Assembly: GCF_009793335.1 (NCBI RefSeq)
Contig: NZ_WING01000001.1
Location: 5,828,001-5,892,000 of the forward strand
DNA: 64,000 nt
From: Actinomadura sp. J1-007
GTDB taxonomy: Bacteria; Actinomycetota; Actinomycetes; Streptosporangiales; Streptosporangiaceae
Direction of reading: 5' to 3'
Shown: piece by piece, positions 42,975 to 51,159 of the stretch
How the letters are laid out: every line of letters begins with the position of its first letter
Numbering within the stretch: the first letter of the stretch is position 1
Notes under the pieces: generated by a model
Databases searched by the model: none
What the model was told of the DNA's origin: nothing
The model's input: only the letters and a program-made list of their open reading frames with translations
Program-made: the position numbers and the translations under genes

Positions 42975-43834
42975 TCTACGCGGAGATCCCCTTCTCTGAC
43001 GCCGTGCGCGAGGCCGTGGCCGCGGCCTGGGGCGTGAGCGGCGACGGCGAGCGCCTGTACGGCGGCGAGGAGTCGGTCGCCTACCGCGTCGGCGACCATG
43101 TGGTGCGGATCGGGCCCGAGTGGCGGGCGACCGCCGAGGCCGAGTGGTGCCACGCCGTCGCACTGCACGCCGCCGCGACGCTGCCCGAGGCCGTCGCGCC
43201 CGTTCCCCTCCGCGACGGCTCGACGGTCGTCCGGGCGGACGGCCGTCCCGTCTCGGTCTGGCCGTACGTCCACGGGAGCTGGCCGAAGACCGACCTGCGC
43301 GTCCAGGCGGGTGCGCTGCTGGCCCGTTTGCACCGCGCGCTGGCGACCGCGGACCCCGGCCCGCGGCCGTCCCCGGCGGGCGTCGAGGACGGCCTGGACG
43401 GCACGCCGCAGGCCCACCTGCCCGACCCGGCCCTGGACCGCTGGCTGGCCGAGTTCCACCGCACGCACGCCAAGCAGGCGCTGCACGGCGACTACTACAC
43501 GGGCAACACGCTCGTCCGGGACGGCAGGCTCGCGGCCGTCCTCGACTGGGACGAGGCGTTCATCGGCGCGCCGGAGCTGGAGCTGGCCGCGGGCGCGATC
43601 GAGTGGGGCGACGACGAGCTGTCGCTGTGCCGGGAGTTCGTCGACGCCTACCTCGAAGAGGGCGGTACCGCCGGGGAGCTGGACGACGAGTCGCTCGCGC
43701 AGCTCGCCCGCCACAAGCTGCGCCGCGAATCGGCGTACTTCCACGTGGCCGTCGCGAGAGGCGTCGTCCACGACGAGGAGGACGTCGAGTACCACCGGGC
43801 CCGCGACGCCCTCTTCCACTCCCTGCGCCCCTGA
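42971..43834 (+). CDS. Aminoglycoside phosphotransferase (APH)-family kinase
   Basis: 287 residues from ATG 42971. VVRIGPEW is the nucleotide-binding strand, ARLHRAL lies in the middle, ALHGDYYTGNTLVRDG near residue 175 has the catalytic Asp, and AAVLDWDEAFIGAPELELA has the metal-binding Asp. The phosphoryl acceptor is unknown; many such proteins phosphorylate small metabolites rather than antibiotics. It may be co-transcribed with the hpa-like genes but there is no family link to the pathway. Confidence 0.87.
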   Translation: MIYAEIPFSDAVREAVAAAWGVSGDGERLYGGEESVAYRVGDHVVRIGPEWRATAEAEWCHAVALHAAATLPEAVAPVPLRDGSTVVRADGRPVSVWPYVHGSWPKTDLRVQAGALLARLHRALATADPGPRPSPAGVEDGLDGTPQAHLPDPALDRWLAEFHRTHAKQALHGDYYTGNTLVRDGRLAAVLDWDEAFIGAPELELAAGAIEWGDDELSLCREFVDAYLEEGGTAGELDDESLAQLARHKLRRESAYFHVAVARGVVHDEEDVEYHRARDALFHSLRP

Positions 43835-43874
43835 CGCAACGCCCGTCCGCTCCGGCGGCCCCGGCGGCGCGGCC

Positions 43875-44213
43875 TCACGCCGGCTCCGCGTCTCCGTCCG
43901 CCTCCGGCCTCCAGCGGAGCGTCACGTGCAGGTGCGCCCGGCCGGTGGTCTCCGCGACGATCGTGCTGAACGACGCGTCCAGGCCCACCCCGAACTGCAC
44001 CTCGACCTCCTCCGGCCGCGCGGGCAGCGACCCGAACGCCGCCATGATGTCGCCCGCCGCGCCCGCGACCGTGTCCAGCGACTCGCGCAGCGTCCGGCCC
44101 GCCCTCTCCACCGCGCGGTCGACGCGGCCCGCCGGTCCGACGCCCGGTCTCTCCGCCGTCTCCACGATCACGGTGCCGCCGGACTCCAGGAGGAACTCCG
44201 TACGTTCGGCCAT
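43875..44213 (-). CDS. Trypsin-co-occurring domain (Trypco1/CU044_2847) protein
   Basis: 112 residues. MAERTEFLLESGGTVIVETAE, then a helix (RTLRESLDTVAGAAGDIMAAFGSL), then PEEVEVQFGVGLDASFSTIVAETTGRAHLHVTLRW match the Trypco1 fold (two strands, helix, and an amphipathic sheet with the E-V-x-F-G-x-x-L-D motif). This domain is known for standing beside trypsin-like proteases in predicted conflict systems. It lies 6 bases past the solute-binding protein gene, last in the operon; a trypsin-like protease is the first gene of the same operon. Confidence 0.87.
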   Translation of the reverse strand: MAERTEFLLESGGTVIVETAERPGVGPAGRVDRAVERAGRTLRESLDTVAGAAGDIMAAFGSLPARPEEVEVQFGVGLDASFSTIVAETTGRAHLHVTLRWRPEADGDAEPA

Positions 44214-44219
44214 CGGGTC

Positions 44220-45604
44220 CTAGCCCTTCTGCGTCGGTGCGGTACCGCACGCGGTGTCGTCGGGAACGGGGGCCTTCGCCTCGGTCCGCACGGTGTCGAG
44301 CTGCCGGAGGATCTCCTCCAGCCGCGCGGACGTCGGGGAGTCCAGGTACTCCAGCGTCGCCCGGTAGAACGCGTTCGCCATGGCGTCCGGCATCCAGTCC
44401 GACGCGTCGAAGCACAGCGGCGCGCCGGACACCAGGAGCCGTGCGATCCGCGCGGCCGCGTCACCGCCGCCACGCCGGATCTGGTCGTCCAGGACGCTGA
44501 GGTGGGGGGAGAACGCGACGCCCTTCGCCGCCGCGGGCCACATCCCCTGCGCCTCGGCGCCCACCAGGTAGCGGATGAACGCGCGGGCCTGCGGCGAGTC
44601 GCGGAACATCGCCATGAGGTCGGCGGACACCACGGACGGCGCCCCGCCCGCGGCCGGACCGCCTGCTGGCGGAGGGGACGAGAAGGCGGGGAACGGGAAG
44701 AAGCCGCCGCCCCCCGCGCCCGGACGCGAGGTGCTGATCGTCGCGCCGTGGCCGAGGTGGCAGCCCGGCGCGGCGGCGAACATCGGATCGTCGCGGCGGC
44801 CGTAGGCGGTCAGCATCGCGCCGAGCCGGCCGCCCCGGATGTGGCCCGCCCCGCCCACGATCTCGCCCCAGGCCCGCCACGCGCCGCGCACCCGCTCGGA
44901 ACGCCACGGCAGGGTGCCCCGCGCGAAACGTGCGTACTCCTCGGGCCCGGCCTGGTGCAGGAGGATGTCCTCGATCCAGTCGGTGCCGGGCCAGCCGGAG
45001 TTGGGCGGGTCGGACATGGCCATGCACCAGGGCGTGCCGCGCGCGCCGACGATCCGGTCCTGGAGGGCGAGCAGGTCCCGCCACGTGCCCGGCGGCTTCC
45101 AGCCCGGAGCGGCGGCGCCGAGGGCGGCCCCGTTGTACCAGACCAGGCTCTTGACGTTGGCCTTCACCGCGATCCCGTACAGCTCCGCCGTCCCGGCCCT
45201 CTCGAACCCGAGCCAGGCCGCGCCGTACCGCCGGCCCACCTCCCGCGCGAGCCCGCCGCCGCCCCGAGCCCGTCCAGCGGACGGACCAGGCCCTCTCCGG
45301 CGTAGTCGCGCAGCACTCCCGGCGAGGGCACGATCGCCAGGTTCGGCGGACGGCGGTTGTGGATGCTGGCCTCCAGCACCTGCCTGGTCGCGCGGGTACG
45401 GTTCGGCAGCACCCGGACGCCGCGCCCCTCGCCGCTCCGCTGGAAACCCTTGATGATCTCTGCGAAGTGGCCGAACTCCTCGTCCGACGTCCACGGGACG
45501 AGGATGCTGAGCGTCCCCCGGTCCTCCGCGCCGCACCCGGCGAGGACGGCCGCCAGCAGCAGGGCCGCCGCCGCGCGCCCGGCCCGCCGGACGCTCCGCG
45601 CCAT
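44220..45604 (-). CDS. Lipoprotein extracellular solute-binding protein, frameshifted
   Basis: The product starts at ATG 45604 with a lipoprotein signal peptide; lipobox LAGC with Cys24. GTLSILVPWTSDEEFGHFAEIIKGFQ is the first lobe of a family 1-like ABC solute-binding protein, but no permease or ATPase gene is present. After VRPLDGLG the frame shifts: the remainder (GGGLAREVGRRYGAAW, KSLVWYNGAAL, PGTDWIEDILLHQAG, FIRYLVGAEAQGMW) is in the other frame. A missing G in the G4 (C4 at 45262-45265 on the plus strand) explains it. Whole length is about 461 residues. The analogous mycobacterial protein is GlnH; here the ligand is unknown. Confidence 0.83.
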
Positions 45605-45605
45605 C

Positions 45606-46769
45606 TCACGACCTCCTGAAGCGGTACTCGTTGATGCGCGGGCGCAGGCCGAACGCGATCGCCGCGGACGCCAGCGCGGCCATCGCGACGATCAGCGCCA
45701 CGCGGACCCCGAACGCCGCGCCCGCCGCGCCGCTCTCGCGCCCGAACTCCTCCAGCCCCTTCCGCTGCGCGTCCCTCAGCGCCTTCGGCGCGTCCCCGGC
45801 GCGGGCCTCGCTGGGCGGCGCCCCGAGCGACGGCGGCAGGAACGTCCCGTCGAGGATCTCGGGCGCGCAGTCGCGCGCACGGCCGCACAGCTCCCGGGCC
45901 AGCGCCGCGATCTCGTTCCTGCCGTCCCCGTCGGTGTTCGCGGCCTCCCGGAGCCCGGCCGTCCTGACCTCGGCGTACGGGCCGTCCAGCGCCTCGTCGA
46001 ACTGCGCGTTCGACAGCAGCGACAGCGCCGCCGTCCCGGCCATGACCAGCAGCGCGGCGAAGGCCGCGAGCAGGCCCGCGTTGAGCCGCCGCCGGAACCT
46101 CCGGCGGACGAGCACGTCGGTGCGCACCAGCAGCGCGGCCAGCGCCACGACCGGCAGCAGCCACAGCAGGGACGTCGCGCCCGCCGCCCACACCGAGGAC
46201 CGCTGCCGCTGGAGGACGCGTTCCTCCAGGCCGCGAAGCTCGGAGAGGTTGGCGAGGATGCCGTCGTCCTGGTGGAGGAGGGCCGAGGCGTTGCGCAGGT
46301 AGACCAGGCTGAGGCTCCGGTGGTCCTGCTGGAGGTCGGCGTGGGCCTGCTGGATCTGCGCGGTGTACGACACGACGAGGCCGTTGACGAGTTCGAGCTT
46401 CCGCTCGGCCTCCTCATCCTCGCTGGTGCGGTGCTCGGCGATCAGCTCCAGCCCCTGGTGGACGGCCGCGATGTCGTTGTCGTACTGGCCGGCGTTGCCG
46501 CCGAGCGCCGCCGTCCCGGACCGGATGCCCTCGGCGGCGGTGCGGTCGGCGTCCGCGAGCGCCGCCGCCACCGCGTCGGCCTGGAGCACGGCCTGCGCGC
46601 TCCGCTCCAGGCCGAGGTCGACGGTCCGGTGGGCGCCGGTGAACGCCAGCACGCAGAGCGCGCCGCACAGCACGCAGCCGCCGACCAGCACGACCCGCAG
46701 CCGCCGCAGCGTTCCGGCCGTCGTCGAGGGCTCGGCCCTGACCGTGCGGCGGAGGCCGGCCTCCGTCAC
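45606..46769 (-). CDS. Four-TM GlnX-like sensor protein
   Basis: 387 residues from GTG 46769, overlapping the VWA stop as GTGA. TM1 (LRVVLVGGCVLCGALCVLAF), an extracytoplasmic helical segment of about 125 residues (residues 45-175), TM2 (GATSLLWLLPVVALAALLV), TM3 (LNAGLLAAFAALLVMAGTAAL), a second external segment holding a CGRARDC Cys pair, and TM4 (FGVRVALIVAMAALASAAIAF). This is the architecture of GlnX, which passes a solute-binding protein signal to PknG. No kinase domain of its own. One base separates its stop codon from the lipoprotein start. Confidence 0.75.
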   Translation of the reverse strand: MTEAGLRRTVRAEPSTTAGTLRRLRVVLVGGCVLCGALCVLAFTGAHRTVDLGLERSAQAVLQADAVAAALADADRTAAEGIRSGTAALGGNAGQYDNDIAAVHQGLELIAEHRTSEDEEAERKLELVNGLVVSYTAQIQQAHADLQQDHRSLSLVYLRNASALLHQDDGILANLSELRGLEERVLQRQRSSVWAAGATSLLWLLPVVALAALLVRTDVLVRRRFRRRLNAGLLAAFAALLVMAGTAALSLLSNAQFDEALDGPYAEVRTAGLREAANTDGDGRNEIAALARELCGRARDCAPEILDGTFLPPSLGAPPSEARAGDAPKALRDAQRKGLEEFGRESGAAGAAFGVRVALIVAMAALASAAIAFGLRPRINEYRFRRS

Positions 46770-48211
46770 CGTCCGTCCTCGCCGTCGGGCCACTCGTAGG
46801 GGCAGTTCTCGCAGTACCTCGCGCCCGGGACCGCCACCCGTCCGCAGTCGGGGCACACGAGCGGCTCCGGTTCCGTCCGCTCCGGCGCGGCGGGCTCCGC
46901 GACCGCCTCGCGCGCCCTCTCGGGGAGCAGGAAGGCGCTCGACCTGGTGTGGGCGAGCAGGACCCGCTTCACGACCTCCTCGGTCAGGCCGGACCGCAGC
47001 CCGCGCCCGTCCAGCACCCGGTCCAGCCATTCGAGGGCCTCGGTGTCGTTCAACTCCGTGGCGAGCGCGCGGGCCTCGTCCCAGTGGCGCAGCGCGGCGT
47101 CCGGATCGCCGCGCAGCCACGCGCGGCAGCCCGCGCCCATCCGCTGGGCGCGCTTGACGAGGTTCTGGTGCGGTTGCAGGTCCGTCCGCGGCGGCGCCAT
47201 GTCGGTCCACCGGACGTCGACGAACGCGCGCGTGCCCGGGATCGGCTCCCGCGACCTCCCCGCCACCAGCTCCACCGACGCGATGCGGTGGGCGCGGGCG
47301 GCGGGCGCGGCGCCGGGGTCGGCCGCGAACCCGAGCGTGTAGTCGCGCACCTCGTCGCCCCAGGGCCCGAGCGCGAAGTGGATCCCGCCCGCGCCGTCGT
47401 CGCGGTGCTGCGCGAGGTCGACGAGCATCGGGACGAGCTGCTCGGCGGTGCCGAGCGAGACGCCCTTCCCGCAGCGCACCCTCAGCCACAGCTCCGGCAG
47501 GCCCGCCGCCAGCAGCCGCGCCATCACGCCGGTGAAGTCGGCGGCGAGGTCGCCGACGCAGGACAGCTCCGGCGCGGAGCCGTGCAGCGCCTCGACCACG
47601 CGCAGCAGCTCGTCGGGGTCCCAGTCGGCGCCGATCCCGCGGGCGTCGCAGGTCAGCACGTCGCGGCACGCGTCGATGGCCGCGTCGAGCGCGGCGCGGG
47701 ACTGGTGCTCGTTGCGGCCGTCGGTGAGCAGGGTCGCGTGGCGGATCGGGGCGTCGCACGTCTCCAGCAGTTCGCGGGCGGCGTCCAGCCACGCCCCCAT
47801 GACGGTGCCCTCCACGCTCGGCCGCAGCTCCCGGACCGCCTTCTTGACGTCGGCGCGGATCCGCGGGGACAGCGGCGCGAGCATCCACTCGCGCGGGTAC
47901 ACCATGCGCGCCGCGTGCGTCCCCTCCAGGACGGCGACGAGCGCGCCGTCCGGCAGCGTGTCGATCGCGGCGCAGGCCGCCTTCTGCGCGCTCTCCAGCT
48001 TGGTGACGGGATAGGCCATGGAGCCCGAACGGTCCAGGACGATGACCTCGGCGACCCGGCCGCCGTAGGAGGCCCGCCTCGGCGGCCCGTCCTGCGACCC
48101 GTTCCCCGAACCGTCCCCGGCCACTCGCACCAGGACCGAAACCTGCTCGGACGCCCGCGGGGGGTTCTCCTCGTAGTAGGCGTCCACCGAGAACCGGTTC
48201 GGTCCGCTCAT
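46766..48211 (-). CDS. VWA-domain protein with C-terminal zinc ribbon
   Basis: 481 residues. VWA domain begins near residue 50; the metal-ion-dependent adhesion site is complete: DRSGSM (Asp60-Ser62-Ser64), TVMGAW (Thr) and TLLTDGRNEH (Asp). Residues about 245-370 form a second beta-rich region (LRVRCGKGVSLGTAEQLV, HFALGPWGDEVRDYTLGF). The C-terminus is a zinc ribbon: CPDCGRVAVPGARYCENCPYEWP. VWA proteins assemble partner complexes through the metal site. Operon position between the PknG-like kinase and the GlnX-like protein suggests it is an adaptor or substrate of the kinase. Confidence 0.9.
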   Translation of the reverse strand: MSGPNRFSVDAYYEENPPRASEQVSVLVRVAGDGSGNGSQDGPPRRASYGGRVAEVIVLDRSGSMAYPVTKLESAQKAACAAIDTLPDGALVAVLEGTHAARMVYPREWMLAPLSPRIRADVKKAVRELRPSVEGTVMGAWLDAARELLETCDAPIRHATLLTDGRNEHQSRAALDAAIDACRDVLTCDARGIGADWDPDELLRVVEALHGSAPELSCVGDLAADFTGVMARLLAAGLPELWLRVRCGKGVSLGTAEQLVPMLVDLAQHRDDGAGGIHFALGPWGDEVRDYTLGFAADPGAAPAARAHRIASVELVAGRSREPIPGTRAFVDVRWTDMAPPRTDLQPHQNLVKRAQRMGAGCRAWLRGDPDAALRHWDEARALATELNDTEALEWLDRVLDGRGLRSGLTEEVVKRVLLAHTRSSAFLLPERAREAVAEPAAPERTEPEPLVCPDCGRVAVPGARYCENCPYEWPDGEDGR

Positions 48212-48292
48212 CTGCCGCCTCCCCGTTACGGCGTGGATCTCCGGCGTTCACTACGGACCATAAGCCGGTGGTGGAAGAACAAGAAGCCCTTT

Positions 48293-50644
48293 TCACCAGA
48301 AGGTCAGCGGGCGCACCCTATTGGCAAGATCGGTGAGAATCGTCTTGTCGTCCGCGTCGGCCGTGTGCAGGCATAGCTCCCGATACGTTTCTTCCAGCTT
48401 CTCGCGGATTTCCTCGTTGCCGCCGGTGAGGGCGCCGCCGCCGGCGAACGGGCCGGACGCGCGCAATTCCTGTCCGGATTCGGACAGCGCCAGTGCGGCT
48501 TCCAGCACCGACGCCCGAAGCCGGGTGCGGTCCGGCTCGGAGAGGGTGGCGGTCGCCAGCCTCCGCTCGGCCTCGGCCAGATCCTCGGGCGCGGGCACGC
48601 CCGCGCTCGCGCCGCCGTTCGCGTCGCCGCTCGCGCCGCCGTCCGCGCCGTCCGCGGCTCGGCGGGGGAGCCGTCCCGCCAGTGCCCGGATCGCGGCGAG
48701 CCGGGCGGCGTGCCGGTACGGCGAGGTCCCGGGGATCTCGTCGAGCGCCGCGACCGCCTCGGCCCGGTCGCCGTCGCGCAGCAGCACCCGCGCCAGGCCG
48801 AACAGCGCCCCCTCGAACGCCTCGTCCGCCGCCCAGACCGCCCGGTACAGCCGTTCGGCCTCCGCGCGGCGCTCCCGGTACTCCTCGCAGAGCGCGCGGG
48901 CGAACCGCGGCGCGGCCTCTCCCGGCAGCAGCGCCGAGCAGGCGGCGAAGCAGTCCGACGCCGCCGCGAACGCGCCGTCCGCGAGCGCGATGAGCCCGAG
49001 GTGCCACCGTTCCTGCCAGGCCCTGCGCCAGCGGTCCCGCGGCGGCGGCAGCGACCCGAGCGCCGAGCGGGCGGCGTCCAGGTCGCCGAGGCTCACCCGT
49101 ACGCGGCAGCGCCTCAGCAGCACCTCCTCCGAGGGGCGGCCGTAGGCGTCGAGCTGCGCGGCGGCGGTCCGCGCGTCGGAGCTCATCTGCGTGCCGAGGA
49201 AACCGGCCGCCGGATCGCGCGGGTCGGGGTGCGGTTCGGGCAGCCGCGCCGCCGCCCGCCCCCGGGGCGGCAACTCCACCGGCAGCGGGCGGCACTCGCC
49301 CGCCTCCGCCGCCGCCTGCGCCTCGGCCGACGTCCACCAGGACAGCGGCGGCGCGACGCCGAGCCCGCCGTCCAACGCCTCGGCGCCCGGCGCGAACAGC
49401 CGCGACGGCACCTGCCGGGCCGGGCCGCCGGCCAGCGCCAGCAGCTCGCTCAGCACGCCGCTGAGCTGGTCGGCGAACGCCGCGGCGGAGCTGAACCGGC
49501 GCGCCGGGTCCGGGTGCGTCGCGCACGCGATCAGCCCCCGGAGCGGCTCGATCGGCGTCCCGAACGGCTCGGTCAGCACCTGGAGCGTGCGGCCCGCCGT
49601 GTGCAGGTCGGTGGCGACGCTCGGGCCCGCCTCGCGCAGTTCCGGTGCGGCGAACTCCAGCGTCGACCAATTGCTGTTGACGGCGCCGAGGTCGATGAGC
49701 TTCGCCCCGGACGGCGACATCATCACGTTGCTCGGTTTGAGGTCGCAGAACAGATAGCCGTGCCGGTGCAGGTAGTCCATCGCCTGCAATATCTGGAGAA
49801 CGGTCCCGAGCACCTCCTCCAGGGAATGCGACAGAAAACGGGAATCGGACAGCGGATAGCCCTCGATGAACTCCATCACGAGGTACAGATCGAGCCGGCC
49901 GCCGTGCTCGTGGAACACCGAGTCGTGAATGCGGACGATGCGTTCGTGCTCGATGCTCAGCAGGAAATGCTTCTCCGCCTTCACCGCGTCCCGGCTGTCG
50001 GGGTCGGCGCTGTCGACCAGGCCCTTGAGCGCCACCCACCGGTCGTCCAGATGGTCGTCGCGGGCGGCGTAGACCCAGCCGACGCCGCCCTGCCCGACGC
50101 ACCCCAGCACCTTGTAGCGGCCGTCCACCAGGTCGCCCGGTGCGAGCCGCGCCGCGTACTTGTCCGGCGAGTACGGCGTGCCGCACATCGGGCACCGTCC
50201 CCGGCTCAGCCGCTCCTGCCCGTGATGGGAGGTGCCGACCGGCGCGCGGCAGGTGCGGCACCGCCACCGCTCCGCGGGGACGCGCGGATCGGGGATCAGG
50301 GCGTCCTCGGGCCCCGGCGCCTCCCTCGCGACCGGCGCGGAGATCAGCTCCAGGCCCCACCACGGCCCGGTGTCGAGCGGAGCGGAGAGCGACGGGACGG
50401 GGCCCTGGCCGGGCTCCCGCCGCGTCGCCTCCGCCCGCGTCCCGTTCTCCCGCGTCGGATCGGCTCCGGTCGGCCGGGCGCTGGGCGGGTCCGCTCCGAC
50501 CGGTTCGGTGCCGGCGACGTACCGGTCGGTGGGCGGCTGGGACGCCGCCCTCCGGCGCGCCGCCGGCGGCGGCTCCCGCAGGCAGGTGTCGCAGTAGCCG
50601 TGCTCGCCGACCGTTCCGGTGCAGTCGGGATGCTCGCAGGTCAC
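48293..50644 (-). CDS. PknG-like Ser/Thr kinase with two zinc-binding motifs and TPR-like C-terminus
   Basis: 783 residues from GTG 50644. N-terminal zinc knuckle (C3, C8, C18, C21), disordered Pro-rich linker, second zinc ribbon (C129xxC132...C151xxC154), the position of the rubredoxin motif in PknG. Kinase domain: glycine loop GCVGQGGVGWV (181-191), Lys207, catalytic FCDLKPSNVMM (Asp301) and LIDLGAV (317-322), where DLG replaces DFG as in PknG. Residues from about 480 are helical TPR-like repeats (SEEVLLRRCRVRVSLGDLDAA). The kinase is soluble. Start overlaps the stop of the upstream gene (GTGA). An 81-base gap separates it from the VWA gene. Confidence 0.9.
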   Translation of the reverse strand: MTCEHPDCTGTVGEHGYCDTCLREPPPAARRRAASQPPTDRYVAGTEPVGADPPSARPTGADPTRENGTRAEATRREPGQGPVPSLSAPLDTGPWWGLELISAPVAREAPGPEDALIPDPRVPAERWRCRTCRAPVGTSHHGQERLSRGRCPMCGTPYSPDKYAARLAPGDLVDGRYKVLGCVGQGGVGWVYAARDDHLDDRWVALKGLVDSADPDSRDAVKAEKHFLLSIEHERIVRIHDSVFHEHGGRLDLYLVMEFIEGYPLSDSRFLSHSLEEVLGTVLQILQAMDYLHRHGYLFCDLKPSNVMMSPSGAKLIDLGAVNSNWSTLEFAAPELREAGPSVATDLHTAGRTLQVLTEPFGTPIEPLRGLIACATHPDPARRFSSAAAFADQLSGVLSELLALAGGPARQVPSRLFAPGAEALDGGLGVAPPLSWWTSAEAQAAAEAGECRPLPVELPPRGRAAARLPEPHPDPRDPAAGFLGTQMSSDARTAAAQLDAYGRPSEEVLLRRCRVRVSLGDLDAARSALGSLPPPRDRWRRAWQERWHLGLIALADGAFAAASDCFAACSALLPGEAAPRFARALCEEYRERRAEAERLYRAVWAADEAFEGALFGLARVLLRDGDRAEAVAALDEIPGTSPYRHAARLAAIRALAGRLPRRAADGADGGASGDANGGASAGVPAPEDLAEAERRLATATLSEPDRTRLRASVLEAALALSESGQELRASGPFAGGGALTGGNEEIREKLEETYRELCLHTADADDKTILTDLANRVRPLTFW

Positions 50645-51159
50645 GGGGTCACCTCCGGGAAGCGCCGTCGTACCGCCGCCACGAACCGCTGGACGAGCCG
50701 CTCCGCCTGGTCCAGGTCCATCGGGCCCGTGTAGAGCGCCGCGTGCGCCCGCTCGTGGCGCGCGTTCAGGACGTCGTCCTCCAGCGGACGGCCGTCCCGC
50801 TCGTACGCCTCGCGGCGCGCGTAGGCCAGGTAGGCGTCGAGGCGGCGGCGCAGCATCGCGCGCCGTTCCAGCAGCTCGCCGATCCGCTCGTCGACGCGCG
50901 CCGCACGCGCGGCGGCCCGTTCGGCCGCGTCGCGGATCCCGGCGAGCCGCCGCTCCCGCACGGCCTCCTCCCGCGCGCCGCGCGCGTGGCGCACCATCGC
51001 CAGCCGGACGCGCAGCGACGCCGCGACGGGCGTCGCGGGCTCGGGGACGTCGAAGAAGCGCCGGGCCGCGTGGTCGTACCGTTCCGCGGTCCGCCGCTCG
51101 ATCCGGGCCAGGTTCTCGACCAGCCGGTCCAGCCGGTCCGGTCCCCGCGGCGCGTTCAC
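50641..51159 (-). CDS. Helical Arg/Ala/Glu-rich protein of unknown function
   Basis: 172 residues from GTG 51159 (GTGA overlap with the protease stop). No known domain. Nearly all predicted helix: LDRLVENLARIERRTAERYDHAARRF, then a long coiled-coil-like stretch (RDAAERAAARAARVDERIGELLERRAML), and LNARHERAHAALYTGPMDLDQAERLVQRF. The protein is small and soluble. Position between protease and kinase suggests an adaptor; function unknown. Confidence 0.75.
   Translation of the reverse strand: MNAPRGPDRLDRLVENLARIERRTAERYDHAARRFFDVPEPATPVAASLRVRLAMVRHARGAREEAVRERRLAGIRDAAERAAARAARVDERIGELLERRAMLRRRLDAYLAYARREAYERDGRPLEDDVLNARHERAHAALYTGPMDLDQAERLVQRFVAAVRRRFPEVTP

Noticed and set aside
43098..45305. 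Long plus-strand frame opposite the solute-binding and Trypco1 genes
   Set aside because: Arg/Pro-rich antisense translation of GC-rich codons; the minus-strand proteins have recognisable domains.
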